This document shows positions 7,595 through 17,458 of a stretch of DNA of 64,000 bases, piece after piece; position 1 is the first letter of the stretch; every line of letters begins with the position of its first letter. The notes beneath the pieces were generated by a model. The model was given only the letters and a program-made list of their open reading frames with translations. It searched no databases and was not told the origin of the DNA. Source of the DNA: Sorangium aterium (GTDB taxonomy: Bacteria; Myxococcota_A; Polyangia; Polyangiales; Polyangiaceae); the NCBI RefSeq assembly GCF_028368935.1, contig NZ_JAQNDK010000003.1, positions 1,178,001-1,242,000 on the forward strand, written 5' to 3'. The translations under genes and the position numbers were made by a program.

Positions 7595-9793
7595 TCAGAG
7601 CCCGATCTGTTTCAGCATCGCGCTGGTGATCGACTGGCGCACGCTCGTGAGCTCCGCCCATGGGTCGCGGATCGTGGCGAGGCGCTGCGGCACGGTCTCG
7701 ATGGTGAACGAGGCGGGATCGAGCGGCGCGTCGAGCTCGTCCCACGCGAGCGGGGTCGCGACGGCCGCGCCGGGGCGCGCCCGCGTCGAATAGGGCGCCA
7801 CCGCGGTGGCGCCGCGCCCGTTCCGCAGGTAGTCGACGAAGACCTTGCCGGTGCGCTTCGCCTTCGACATCGTCGCGGTGTACCGCGCCGGATCGAGGCG
7901 CACGAGCGCGTCGGCCACGGCCTTCGTGAACGCCTTCACCTCGTCCCAGCCCCTGCGTGGCGCTATCGGGACCACGACGTGGAGGCCTTTGCCGCCGGTC
8001 GTCTTGACGAAGCTCTGCAGGTCCAGCGACTCGAGGAGGCGCCGCGCCGTCCTCGCGGCGTCCGCCACGCGCTCCCACGGGAGATCCGGCGCTGGATCGA
8101 GGTCGAACACCATCCTGTCGGGCTGCTCGATCCGCTCCACGCGGCTCCCCCAGAGGTGCACCTCGAGCGCCCCCATCTGGACCAGCGACACGAGCCCTTC
8201 GGTGGTCTCGATATAGAGATAGGTGCGCTCGCCGTCGTCCTCCTCGACCGCCATCCGCTGGATCGCCTCGGACAGCCCCTCGGCCTCGTGCCTTTGAAAG
8301 AAGCATGGCTTGCCCTGGCCCGCGGGGCAGCGGACCAGCGTGAGCAGGCGCTTCTCGGCGTGGGGCAGCATGTGCTCGGCGATCTGTTCGTAATACCGGG
8401 CCAGAGCGAGCTTCGTGATCCCCTGCGCGGGATAGAGCACCTTGTCGGGGTTCGTCAGCGGCACCCCGGCGACATCGACCCGCTCTGCGCCGCTGCTCCG
8501 GCCCCCGCGCGCGGCCTTGCCCCCCGTCGTGCTCGCGGTCCTCCTCGGCGCCGCGCCGGCCGCTCTGGTTGGCGCCGCGTCCGCGGCTCGGTTGGGCGTC
8601 GCGCCCGCCGCCTCGCCGGGCGGTGATCGCGGCGGCGGCTGTTCGCGCTCGACGGTGACCGACTCCGGGGTGCGGTCCTCGCGGAGCCCTTCGAAGGAGG
8701 GGTGTCGCAGCCGTCCGTCGCGCGTCCACGCGGAAAAGCGGACCTCCGCGACGAGCCTGGGCTCGACCCAGCGCGCGCCCCGCATGCGCGGCGCCCCTGA
8801 ACACGCCGGCGTGGAGCGTACGATCGACTCGAGGCGGCTGCGCAGGGTCGTCAGGGTCTTGCTCGTGAAGCCCGTACCGACCTTGCCGGCGTAGGAGAGC
8901 TTGCCTGATCTGTTCACGCCGACGAGGATCGCCCCCAGCCCTTTCCGGGCGCCGGACGGCTCGGTGAAGCCGACGATCACGAACTCCTGGCGCCGGCCGC
9001 ACTTCACCTTGAGCCAGCTGTCGCCGCGCCCGCTCCGGTAGGGAGCCTCCGGGCGCTTCGCGATGACGCCCTCGATCCCGAGCTCGCACGCGTGCCGGAC
9101 GACGGCCGAGCCGTCCTCCGCGACGTGCTCTGTGTAGCGGAGCGTCCCTTCCTCGGGCGCTTCTGCGAGCAGCGCCTTGAGCGCCCGCTTGCGGGTGAGC
9201 TGTGTACACCCGCGGAGATCGCGGCCGTCGAGGTAGAGCAGGTCGAAGGCGAAGTACATCAGGCGCCCTTCGCGGCTGCCATTCCCGTCGCTGAGCGCGT
9301 TCTGGAGGGCCTGGAAGTCGGTCACGCCGTCCGGCCTCACAACGACCATCTCGCCGTCCAGCACGGCCTCCCGCGCAGGCAGCTGGGCGACGTCGTCGCG
9401 CACGCCCGCGAACCGCTCGGTCCAGTCCTGGCCGCGGCGGGTCAGGAGCGTCACGCGACCCACGCTGAGCTTCGCGAGCATGCGATAGCCATCGAGCTTG
9501 ACCTCGTAGAGCCACCCCTCGCCGGGGGGTGGCTCGGTGACGAGCGTCGCGAGCTGCGGCTCGATCTCTCCCGGGAACGGCCCTTTCCGGGCGCCCTCGA
9601 GCGCATCCGCGTAGGTCAGCGCCGGGCGCGGGATCGCCGCGGTCGTGTCCGCCTCTCCCGTCGCCGCGGACGTGCGCCGGCTGTCCACGTCGGCCGCCGC
9701 TCCGCCGCGTTTGCGGCGGGCGGTGAGGGTTGCTGTTCGCACCGCTTGAGTCCGCCGCGCGGTGCCCTGCGCTTTCCTTTGTCCGGCTATCAT
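7595..9793 (-). CDS. ligD: ATP-dependent DNA ligase LigD, ligase-polymerase architecture
   Basis: The 732-aa protein starts at ATG 9793. Residues 1-60 are basic. The ligase domain spans about 75-385: the adenylation lysine is Lys99 in YEVKLDGYR, with LDGEMVV near 145, EGVIAKR near 241 and SWLKVKC near 259. Residues 385-437 are an Ala/Arg/Pro linker of near-repeats. Residues 438-732 form the polymerase/primase domain: PDKVLYP near 449, then FDLDPAP (catalytic acidic pair), TGGKGLHVVVP and DYLRNGRGAT. The N-terminal 3'-phosphoesterase domain of many LigD proteins is absent. LigD works with Ku in bacterial non-homologous end joining, adding nucleotides and sealing breaks. No Ku gene is in the window. 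Confidence 0.93.
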   Translation of the reverse strand: MIAGQRKAQGTARRTQAVRTATLTARRKRGGAAADVDSRRTSAATGEADTTAAIPRPALTYADALEGARKGPFPGEIEPQLATLVTEPPPGEGWLYEVKLDGYRMLAKLSVGRVTLLTRRGQDWTERFAGVRDDVAQLPAREAVLDGEMVVVRPDGVTDFQALQNALSDGNGSREGRLMYFAFDLLYLDGRDLRGCTQLTRKRALKALLAEAPEEGTLRYTEHVAEDGSAVVRHACELGIEGVIAKRPEAPYRSGRGDSWLKVKCGRRQEFVIVGFTEPSGARKGLGAILVGVNRSGKLSYAGKVGTGFTSKTLTTLRSRLESIVRSTPACSGAPRMRGARWVEPRLVAEVRFSAWTRDGRLRHPSFEGLREDRTPESVTVEREQPPPRSPPGEAAGATPNRAADAAPTRAAGAAPRRTASTTGGKAARGGRSSGAERVDVAGVPLTNPDKVLYPAQGITKLALARYYEQIAEHMLPHAEKRLLTLVRCPAGQGKPCFFQRHEAEGLSEAIQRMAVEEDDGERTYLYIETTEGLVSLVQMGALEVHLWGSRVERIEQPDRMVFDLDPAPDLPWERVADAARTARRLLESLDLQSFVKTTGGKGLHVVVPIAPRRGWDEVKAFTKAVADALVRLDPARYTATMSKAKRTGKVFVDYLRNGRGATAVAPYSTRARPGAAVATPLAWDELDAPLDPASFTIETVPQRLATIRDPWAELTSVRQSITSAMLKQIGL

Positions 9794-10256
9794 GATGCCA
9801 CCGTCTCTTTTGATGGAAAAAGCAATTCCGATACCGCAATGGCATCTTCGTCTGCCGGTGATTTCCCGCTCCCAGGCCGTGGCGCAGCCGGCTGAGCTCG
9901 GCACGCGCGCCCCAGCCTGCGGCGATCTGCCACGCACGCATCCTCACCCCTGGCGCGCCAACCGCAGCTCTGCGCAGCGGAAGCTCCTCGGATCCCGGGT
10001 GCACAGGCTCCCGCGCAACATCCGAGTTTCCACGCCTGCCACGGCGTCTGAAATGAACAGGTGCGCAGGACCGCAGCAGTGGCTTTAGATCAAGGAAGGA
10101 CGGACTCGAGGAAATCGGCGATAGAACGCGCGCGGCGACGATGGTGCTACGCGTTATCGCCGCTGTGATCGTTGGATGGTCGTTCCGGACAGCGTGGACG
10201 GGTCAAGCGCTGCCGTAAGGGGCGAGCGACAGGGGTACGCCCGGTGCCTGACCGAG
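9794..10256. other. 463-bp intergenic stretch, no gene seen
   Basis: This lies between the ligD start and the 3' end of the PD-(D/E)XK gene. I see no credible reading frame, repeat or strong dyad. It must hold the ligD promoter on the minus strand; a short A/T-rich run at 9805-9845 just upstream of ligD is the most likely place. Confidence 0.5.
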
Positions 10257-11180
10257 CTACTGCAGTGCCTCGGAGAGGCTCGTCGCGGTGATGGCCTGGT
10301 CATGCCACCGCTCCAGGGTCGCCAGCTCGACGCACGCCTCGATGCGAGCGTCGTCCAACGGGCTCAGCGCGAGCTGCCGGCGAGCGAGCACACGTCGCAG
10401 GGCGGCCCGGGCCTCGGCCAGACGTCCCTTGCCGACGCCCCTCTCGATGCCCTTCTCGATGAGCCGCTCCTGGACCTGCGGGCTCGCTTCGAGAAGCACC
10501 TCGAGGATGCGCTGCCGCCGGGCCTCCACCTCCGGGTCCTCGGCCTTGCCGAACCTCCACAGGAGCTCCTCTCGGGTCGTCGCTGACATCGCCAGGTACT
10601 CTAGCATGGCCAGCACCCACTCGATGGGCCGACGTCCGGCTACCCACCGGCCGAACTCGTCGAGGGCTCGCCCGGAACGGGCGACCAGGAAAGCTATCAG
10701 CTCGTCACGGAGGGGGAGTTCGTTCGCTGCGACCCACAGCACCCAGTGCCCGAGCGGCTCCACGCGGTAGCAGCCGGGCGCGAACCGCGTGGGCGCGTAC
10801 ACCCGTTGCAGCCACTCCGGCACGTGCGGAGCGACCAGCCAGAGCGGCTCGTGGCCCACCCAGGGCGGCGCCTCCTCCTCCTGCTCGACCCGCTGCAACT
10901 GCCTCGCCTGCCGCCGCAAGAGGGCCCGCTCTATCGCCTTCCGGTCCACGTGATCCCCGGCGAGCTTCAGCTCGACCATCACCTCCTCGTGGCCACGCGC
11001 CTCCGGCCAAGGCGCTGTCAGCTCCACCAGCAGAGCCGGGCGGTGGATCAGGAGCAGGCCATCGCACTGCACCTTCTCGAGCCGGATCTCCGGAGGGTCC
11101 TGCCAGGTGATGGCGCCTCCAGTGAGGCGCTCCGTCTCTTCGGCGAACGTTCGTTTGGCGAACAGGTCCGGTTGACCCAT
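10257..11180 (-). CDS. Rpn/transposase-like PD-(D/E)XK nuclease family protein
   Basis: The 307-aa protein has a restriction-endonuclease-like core in its first third: an acidic residue in VQCDGLLLIHRPALLVEL and an E-x-K in EVMVELKLAGDH. Basic helices follow (RKAIERALLRRQARQL). The C-terminal half is helical and charged, ending in the DUF4351-like pattern KGRLAEARAALRRVLARRQLALSPLDDARIEACVELATLERW. Proteins of this build are abundant in Sorangium and cyanobacteria. They are related to Rpn recombination-promoting nucleases or act as accessory nucleases of unclear role. There is no inverted repeat or direct repeat at the ends, so it is not part of an obvious transposon. Confidence 0.6.
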   Translation of the reverse strand: MGQPDLFAKRTFAEETERLTGGAITWQDPPEIRLEKVQCDGLLLIHRPALLVELTAPWPEARGHEEVMVELKLAGDHVDRKAIERALLRRQARQLQRVEQEEEAPPWVGHEPLWLVAPHVPEWLQRVYAPTRFAPGCYRVEPLGHWVLWVAANELPLRDELIAFLVARSGRALDEFGRWVAGRRPIEWVLAMLEYLAMSATTREELLWRFGKAEDPEVEARRQRILEVLLEASPQVQERLIEKGIERGVGKGRLAEARAALRRVLARRQLALSPLDDARIEACVELATLERWHDQAITATSLSEALQ

Positions 11181-11381
11181 CGCGCAGCGCGGTAGCAGAG
11201 GACGATCGCTGGAGCCAGGGCCAATCGCAGATCAAACAGATCCGGTCGCCGCCTTTCTCACCAGCACTCGTAATCTATATGCCCATGGCCGCCCCGTGAC
11301 GAATTCTCAAATGAAGACGCCCCGGTCTCCGTAATATGCGTCTCCGTACCGACAGCTCGCGCGCCCCCGATACGCCACTCC

Positions 11382-12620
11382 TCACTGCGCGGGCGGCTCG
11401 CTCCAGTAACGCACCAGATCAGGCAGGGCGGTCTCCGCCATGCGGGTGAGGTGCCTCACGTGATCTGGCTTCTGGGTGCCCGGATAGCCGCGGACGTGGA
11501 GCGCGCCCCTGTGCGCCTCGGACAGGGGGGCGAACCGGAGCTTCGCCTCGCTCGCCTCCCCGGTCAGGTCGTAGATCGCCTGCTCGTCCGCGCCCGGGCC
11601 CGGGGTGCGCTGCGCGCCCGTGAGCTTGAGGAGAGCGTCCGTGCTCTCGTGGGTGCCGGCGTAATCGCCGTTCGGGGTGATCTCCGAATGGGTGATCGAC
11701 ATCAGCTTCTTGCCCTCGGCCGCCAGCTCGGCGAAGCGGCTGAACGGCTTGAGGCGCTCCATGTCCAGGCTGTGGTCGAGCGGCATGTAGCCGGTGTGAA
11801 TGCCATCCAGGAGAAGCACGGCGTCCACCTTGTCGATGAACCCCGGCTGGTTCAGGAGCCCGCGAACCGCGGCGTACCCGGCGCTGAACGCCGAGAGCGC
11901 GACGCGCCGGAGCCGGGCGCCGCGCAGCCCGCGCGCCTCGAGCGCCACCTGCGCCTTCGCCATCAACGCCGGCAGATAGGAGCGGATCGAGAACTGGGTC
12001 TCGTACGCCCCGGAGCTGATACCCAGATTGATGATCATCACAACCGCGTTGACCCGGGCGCGATCGAACCCCGCCTGCACAACGTCGTTGACCCCGTGGA
12101 AGTGGATCACCAGATCGTACGCCCCATCCGCCGAGGCGAAAGACGCGGGGATGGTGATGATCCCGTCGGGGATGGGGATCACCGCCGTTCGATCGAGCGT
12201 CGCGTCGGCGCGATCGGCGGCAGCGAGGGCCGGCGCCGCCGTCGCTGGCGTCGCCTGGACCGGCGCGGCCGCTTCGGCTTTCGCCTCGACCCGCGCCGCC
12301 ACCCCCGTCGATCGCAGGACGGCCGCGGCGGCCGCTGCAGGCTGGAGCGCCGAGCCCGCGCGGAGATCGAAGCCCGCCGCGCCGAGCTGCATCGAGACGA
12401 GCGCGCCCACCACCGCCGCGAAGCCCAGACCGGCACCCGCGCTCAAGGCGATCAGGCGCGACGTGGAACGCCGCGTCGGAGATGCCATGACCGGAGCCGG
12501 CGATTCGAACGGCATCGCCATGCCCCCAATCGACGCCGGCGGACGACGGAAAATTAAAGTAGGCTCGTCATCGTCATGCGGCAGTTGGACCTCCGCGCAA
12601 GGGGGCTCAGCGGGGAACAT
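11382..12620 (-). CDS. Membrane-anchored alpha/beta-hydrolase-like protein
   Basis: The 412-aa protein has a 53-residue cytoplasmic leader, one transmembrane helix (about 55-80, LIALSAGAGLGFAAVVGALVS) and an Ala-rich linker. From about 140 it has an alpha/beta-hydrolase-like region: YDLVIHFHGVNDV resembles the oxyanion-hole segment, RVALSAFSAGYAAVR resembles a nucleophile elbow (Ser-Ala-Gly instead of Gly-x-Ser-x-Gly), and DAVLLLDGIHTGY carries a likely acid. The histidine in PDHVRHLTRM near the C-terminus could complete a triad. Topology puts the domain outside the inner membrane. Substrate unknown. A well-formed promoter lies 53-80 bp upstream. Confidence 0.6.
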   Translation of the reverse strand: MFPAEPPCAEVQLPHDDDEPTLIFRRPPASIGGMAMPFESPAPVMASPTRRSTSRLIALSAGAGLGFAAVVGALVSMQLGAAGFDLRAGSALQPAAAAAAVLRSTGVAARVEAKAEAAAPVQATPATAAPALAAADRADATLDRTAVIPIPDGIITIPASFASADGAYDLVIHFHGVNDVVQAGFDRARVNAVVMIINLGISSGAYETQFSIRSYLPALMAKAQVALEARGLRGARLRRVALSAFSAGYAAVRGLLNQPGFIDKVDAVLLLDGIHTGYMPLDHSLDMERLKPFSRFAELAAEGKKLMSITHSEITPNGDYAGTHESTDALLKLTGAQRTPGPGADEQAIYDLTGEASEAKLRFAPLSEAHRGALHVRGYPGTQKPDHVRHLTRMAETALPDLVRYWSEPPAQ

Positions 12621-12672
12621 GTCAGCGATGATGCGAGGCCTATGCCACTCATGGCAAGAGCTAAAATTCTAC

Positions 12673-12700
12673 ATAATAGGTTCGCATGCGCATGCGTCAA
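12673..12700 (-). promoter_or_regulatory. Sigma-70-like promoter with palindrome in the spacer
   Basis: Read on the minus strand, TTGACG (12695-12700) is separated by 16 bp from TATTAT (12673-12678), and the gene start follows 53 bp later at 12620. The spacer is almost entirely the perfect 14-bp palindrome CGCATGCGCATGCG (12683-12696), a natural operator-like position. The segment is locally A/T-rich in an otherwise GC-saturated region, which supports it being a real promoter. Confidence 0.55.
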
Positions 12701-13403
12701 GGAAGTGGACCTGGTCCGACGTAGTCCCACGGTGGTGGTTCATCGGTTATCCAGGGGTTACCCAGGGAAGCACCTTGCTCACGCACGCAGCCCCATCGTT
12801 CGGCGATTCTTGAACGCTCGTGAGCACCTGTGAGCCGTCCGTGCTCCAACGTGGCACGGCGTGGTACGACGTGAATTATCAAGCGCCAGCAGATCAAGAA
12901 TGACGCACTCCGGCAAAATCTCTCATGAATTGGCCGCCATCACCGCCACCTTGGTCGCGCTGCGTCATCGCCTGTGCCTCATGGGAACTCGGGACACCCG
13001 AGCGCCGGCGCGGTGGGGTCGAGGCCGTGCCGAAGCAGGCCAGTCCGCCCTCCGAGGATGATCTGGATGGCTCCCGCGCTTCGCGCGGAGCGCGTAATCG
13101 ACTTCGCGCCATCCACCGCACGATCGCTCATGGCCGGACTGACCTCCATGCGCCGGGGTGTCTCGCCGGTCCCTGCACGTCGACCGTTGCACGTCCAACG
13201 GTTCAACGAGAGCGCGCGCTGAGCGTGGCGCGCGCCCGCCGGGCGAGCTGGCGCGACAGGTGCCGCCCGACGTCAGCGACGGACGGACGCTGCGCTGCGC
13301 TCTGGAAATACGGCGCGACCGAGGCGCGGCGCACGTGGTCCTTGACAACACGGGGCGCCTCTGGATCTCCTCTTTCCCTCCCCACTCACCCGCACGGGCC
13401 CCC
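12701..13403. other. 703-bp intergenic region, no supportable gene
   Basis: Several overlapping short frames exist on both strands here, but none has codon bias, a ribosome-binding site or a recognisable motif. A TTGACA hexamer at 13341-13346 lies 58 bp upstream of cysK without a convincing -10 element. The stretch therefore probably contains the cysK promoter and leader plus decayed sequence. Confidence 0.45.
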
Positions 13404-14396
<993 letters not shown>

Positions 14397-14403
14397 GGTC
14401 GAC

Positions 14404-15396
14404 GTGAGCAAGAAATGTGATGCTGCCCCCTCCGAGGCGCCGGCCGACCTGCACGGCATCGTCGACGCGCTGATCGCGAGCTACCGGGAGGATGCGCGCG
14501 GGCATCACATCAACAAGCGCTTCACCCCGTCCCGCCAGGAGATCACCGAGATCATCGATCTCCTGCTCCAGATCTTCTACCCGGGCTATCACGGGCGGCA
14601 GGACCTGTCGGACGAGGACCTGCTCTACCACGTGGGCACCCTGGTCTCGACGGTGCGGGACAAGCTGGAGCGGCAGATCGAGCGCTGTCTGTGCTTTCAG
14701 GACGAGACCGTCGACGCGGGCCGCCTCGACGTCCCGAGGTGCCGGCAGCGGGGGCGCGACGTGGCGCGGATGTTCATCGCCCGGCTGCCGGAGGTCCGGC
14801 GGCGCCTCCTGGTCGACGTGCAGGCGGCCTACGACGGCGATCCGGCGGCGGCCTCGATGGACGAGATCATCCTGGCCTATCCAGGCCTCCTCGCCGTGAC
14901 GGTGCACCGGGTCGCGCACGAGCTGTACCTGCTCGGCGTGCCGCTCATGCCCCGGATCATGAGCGAGTGGGCGCACACGAGGACGGGCGCCGACATCCAT
15001 CCAGGCGCCAACATCGGTGACAGCTTCTTCATCGATCATGCCACCGGCGTCGTGATCGGCGAGACGACCGACATCGGTGAGCACGTCAAGCTCTACCAGG
15101 GCGTGACGCTCGGCGCCCTCTCCTTGCCCCAGCACTCGCGGGGCGCGCGCGGCCTGAAGCGCCACCCCACGGTCGAGGACAACGTCACCATCTACGCGAA
15201 CGCCACGGTCCTCGGCGGCAAGACGGTGCTGGGGCAGGGGAGCGTGGTCGGCGGCTCGGTGTTCCTCACGAAGAGCGTCGCCGGCGGCCAGCGCGTCGCG
15301 ATCGAGGCCCCGAGGCTGCGCGTCGCGTCGCCGCCCCATGGCACGCCCGCCGTCGGCGGCTCCGAGCTCGACAGCATCCTCGACTTCGACATCTAG
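14404..15396 (+). CDS. cysE: Serine O-acetyltransferase (EpsC-type)
   Basis: The 330-aa protein starts at GTG 14404. GAGG overlapping the cysK stop codon supplies the Shine-Dalgarno, indicating translational coupling. The N-terminal 170 residues are the helical SAT domain. The left-handed beta-helix acetyltransferase region follows with HTRTGADIHPGANIG, FFIDHATGVVIGETTDIG, KLYQGVTLGALS and TIYANATVLGGKTVLG, including the catalytic His of DHATG. It transfers acetyl from acetyl-CoA to serine, the first committed step of cysteine synthesis, and normally docks with CysK. The larger N-terminal domain resembles the EpsC/SAT form of deltaproteobacteria rather than E. coli CysE. Confidence 0.94.
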   Translation: MSKKCDAAPSEAPADLHGIVDALIASYREDARGHHINKRFTPSRQEITEIIDLLLQIFYPGYHGRQDLSDEDLLYHVGTLVSTVRDKLERQIERCLCFQDETVDAGRLDVPRCRQRGRDVARMFIARLPEVRRRLLVDVQAAYDGDPAAASMDEIILAYPGLLAVTVHRVAHELYLLGVPLMPRIMSEWAHTRTGADIHPGANIGDSFFIDHATGVVIGETTDIGEHVKLYQGVTLGALSLPQHSRGARGLKRHPTVEDNVTIYANATVLGGKTVLGQGSVVGGSVFLTKSVAGGQRVAIEAPRLRVASPPHGTPAVGGSELDSILDFDI

Positions 15397-15419
15397 AGCG
15401 ACGGTCACCCGCTTCGGAT

Positions 15420-15496
15420 ACGGGCCCACCTCGACGTTTTCGGTGCTCAGCGCACTGGAGTGCGCTTGCGCGCCGAAAACGCCGATCTGGGCCCGT
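15420..15496. terminator. 77-nt composite palindrome after cysK-cysE
   Basis: Three nested inverted-repeat blocks share one axis: ACGGGCCCA (15420-15428) with TGGGCCCGT (15488-15496); CGTTTTCGG with CCGAAAACG; and at the tip GCGCAC-TGGA-GTGCGC. The intervening bases are only partly paired. It starts 24 bp after the cysE stop and lies before the convergent SelT-like gene, so it can serve as a terminator for both. It is far longer than a plain terminator, and its shape also fits a REP-like repetitive element. Confidence 0.7.
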
Positions 15497-15573
15497 CTCC
15501 TGTGCGGGAGACCGCCGCTCTGCTCTGCATGGTGCAGTGGTGGACGGAAACCGCTGTAGAGGCCGGGCGCCTC

Positions 15574-15864
15574 TCATCGATCGGAGTGGCCGAGAGGGCG
15601 CTCGGGGGCGACGCGGTCGCGGATCGCCTGCTTGAGCTCCTTGGGCTCGGGGAAGCGCCCTTCGACGGCGCGCGAGAAGAGCGGCGCGCCGTCGAGCGTG
15701 ACATCGAAGGTGCCGCTCGCGCCCGGCGACAGGAGCACGTCGATCTCGTCAGGGAAGGTGATCAGCAGCTCCTGAGCGAGCCAGGCCGCGCGCGTGAGCC
15801 AGCGGCACTTGGGGCAATACCGGATCGCGACGAGCGGCCGTTGCGGGGCGGGGGCGGTGTCCAT
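15574..15864 (-). CDS. SelT/SelW/SelH-family thioredoxin-like protein (Cys homologue)
   Basis: This 96-aa protein has the Rdx fold pattern: a CxxC redox motif at the end of the first strand (YCPKC, Cys17 and Cys20), RAAWLAQELLITFPDEIDVLL, then GTFDVTLDG and LFSRAVEGRFPEPKELKQAIRD. In selenoprotein members the second residue is selenocysteine; here both are ordinary cysteines encoded normally. Bacterial homologues are presumed small redox proteins with no fixed partner. It lies 39 bp upstream of the 3' end of mgtE on the same strand, but no common regulation is visible. Confidence 0.88.
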   Translation of the reverse strand: MDTAPAPQRPLVAIRYCPKCRWLTRAAWLAQELLITFPDEIDVLLSPGASGTFDVTLDGAPLFSRAVEGRFPEPKELKQAIRDRVAPERPLGHSDR

Positions 15865-15903
15865 CGCAGGATCGTAGCGCGAGCGCGCGGCGCGCGGGCA
15901 GGC

Positions 15904-17337
15904 TCAGACGAGGAACGCCCTGGCGAGCCCAAGGAAGATGAAGAAGCCCATGCAGTCCGTGGTGAACGTGAGCAGGACGCTCGACCCCTGCGCCGGATCG
16001 CGGCCCAGGCGCTGGAGCACGAGCGGCACCGCGCACCCGACCATCGCCGCCACCACGAGGTTCAGCAGGATGGCCGCCGCCATCACCAGGCCGAGCGGGA
16101 CGCTTCCGTAGAGGGCGGCGGCGGCGAGCCCCACGACCGTGCCCCAGACCGCGCCGTTCATCAGGCCGACGAAGAGCTCTTTCTTCAGGAGGTGCCCCGT
16201 GTTCGCCCGCGTGAGCCGGTCGAGCGCGAGGCCGCGGATCACGAGCGCCACCGTCTGATTGCCCGTGTTGCCGCCGACGCTCGCCACGATGGGCATCAGC
16301 GCCGCCAGCGCCACGAGATCCTGAATGGTGCTCTCGAAGAGGCCGATGACCCGCGAGGCCAGGAATGCCGTGAGCAGGTTGACGAAGAGCCAGAGCCAGC
16401 GGTTCTTCGCGCTCGTCCACGCGGGCGCGAAATAGTCCTCCTCTCCCGCGAGGCCCGCGCGCAAGAGCGCCTCGCTCTGGGCTTGCCGCCGCAGGAAGTC
16501 CATCACCACATCCACCGTCAGCCGGCCGACGAGCTTGCCGCGCTCGTCCACCACTGGCGCGGCGATGAGGTCGTAACGCTCGAACGCCCTGGCCGCGTCG
16601 CTCGCGCGCTCCTGGGGCGTGAAGCTCACCACGTCCGTGGACATGACCGCGCTCACCTGCGCGCTCGGCTCGCGGAGCAGCAGGTCCTTGAGCGAGAGCG
16701 CGCCGCGGAGCACGTTGCGCGCGTCGACGACGAACAGCGCCTCGGTGTGCGGCGGCAGCTCGCCCCGCCGGCGCACGTCCTCCAGCGCGCCGCCGAGGTC
16801 GCGGCCGTCGCGCACCGAGACGAACTCCGGGCTCATCAGGTGGCCCACCGAGCCGTCCGGGTACGCGATCGTCGACTGGAAGAGCGACTGCTCGCGCGCG
16901 TCGAGCGACTGGTACACCTCCGCCACGATCTCCGGATCGACCGAGTCGCTGATGTACGCGAGATCGTCCGGATCGAGCTGGCCGAGCAGCGCGACGAGGC
17001 GAGGGCGCTCCGTCTCCGCGACGAGCCAGTCGCGGACCGACCGCGAGGACTCGAGCAGGACCTGTGCGGCGTGGTAGGGCTCGAGCTCAGCCCACACCAC
17101 AAGGCGGTCCGCCTGCGGGAGCACCTCGATGATGTGGGCGAGGTCTGCCGGGTGCAGATCCCTGAGCTTCCTCTGCAGCAGGGCGAGATTTTGCCGATGG
17201 ACCAGCGCCTCGACGAGCTCTTTGTTCTTGCTCTCCTGCTTGTGCGTCAGCGCCTCGATGACGCGTTGCTTTTCGAGCAGGGTAGTCAGCAGGTTCAGGC
17301 TCTCTTGCAGTCTCTCCTGGGACCTGAACGTGCTCAT
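15904..17337 (-). CDS. mgtE: Magnesium transporter MgtE
   Basis: The 477-aa protein starts at ATG 17337. Residues about 30-140 are the superhelical MgtE N domain (LRDLHPADLAHIIEVLPQ, LVALLGQLDPDDLAYISDS). A CBS pair spans about 140-270 (YPDGSVGHLMSPEFVSVRDG, then TDVVSFTPQERASDAARAFERYDLIAAPVVDE). Five transmembrane helices fill residues 310-477 with the pore signature ALMPIVASVGGNTGNQT near 370. The CBS and N domains sense cytoplasmic Mg2+ and close the channel in known structures. The gene is divergent from the Sel1-repeat lipoprotein, with about 120 bp between starts for both promoters. Confidence 0.95.
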   Translation of the reverse strand: MSTFRSQERLQESLNLLTTLLEKQRVIEALTHKQESKNKELVEALVHRQNLALLQRKLRDLHPADLAHIIEVLPQADRLVVWAELEPYHAAQVLLESSRSVRDWLVAETERPRLVALLGQLDPDDLAYISDSVDPEIVAEVYQSLDAREQSLFQSTIAYPDGSVGHLMSPEFVSVRDGRDLGGALEDVRRRGELPPHTEALFVVDARNVLRGALSLKDLLLREPSAQVSAVMSTDVVSFTPQERASDAARAFERYDLIAAPVVDERGKLVGRLTVDVVMDFLRRQAQSEALLRAGLAGEEDYFAPAWTSAKNRWLWLFVNLLTAFLASRVIGLFESTIQDLVALAALMPIVASVGGNTGNQTVALVIRGLALDRLTRANTGHLLKKELFVGLMNGAVWGTVVGLAAAALYGSVPLGLVMAAAILLNLVVAAMVGCAVPLVLQRLGRDPAQGSSVLLTFTTDCMGFFIFLGLARAFLV

Positions 17338-17458
17338 GGAGGCTCCGGGCGCGGGGGCGCGCCGAGCATAGCCCGGGTCCGCGCGGCCGGGCGTATGCCG
17401 CGTGCGGTCGCGCTCGCCGTATTGACCAGACCCCATGGCTCATGGTTCTGTCGGCCCG

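Noticed and set aside
10257-11180. An insertion sequence around the Rpn-like gene
   Set aside because: No terminal inverted repeats or target duplication are visible, and the gene is of the PD-(D/E)XK type, not a DDE transposase.
12480-12530. A tRNA, suggested by GATTCGAAC
   Set aside because: The surrounding bases do not form the T-arm or other arms, and the motif lies inside the coding frame of the hydrolase-like gene.
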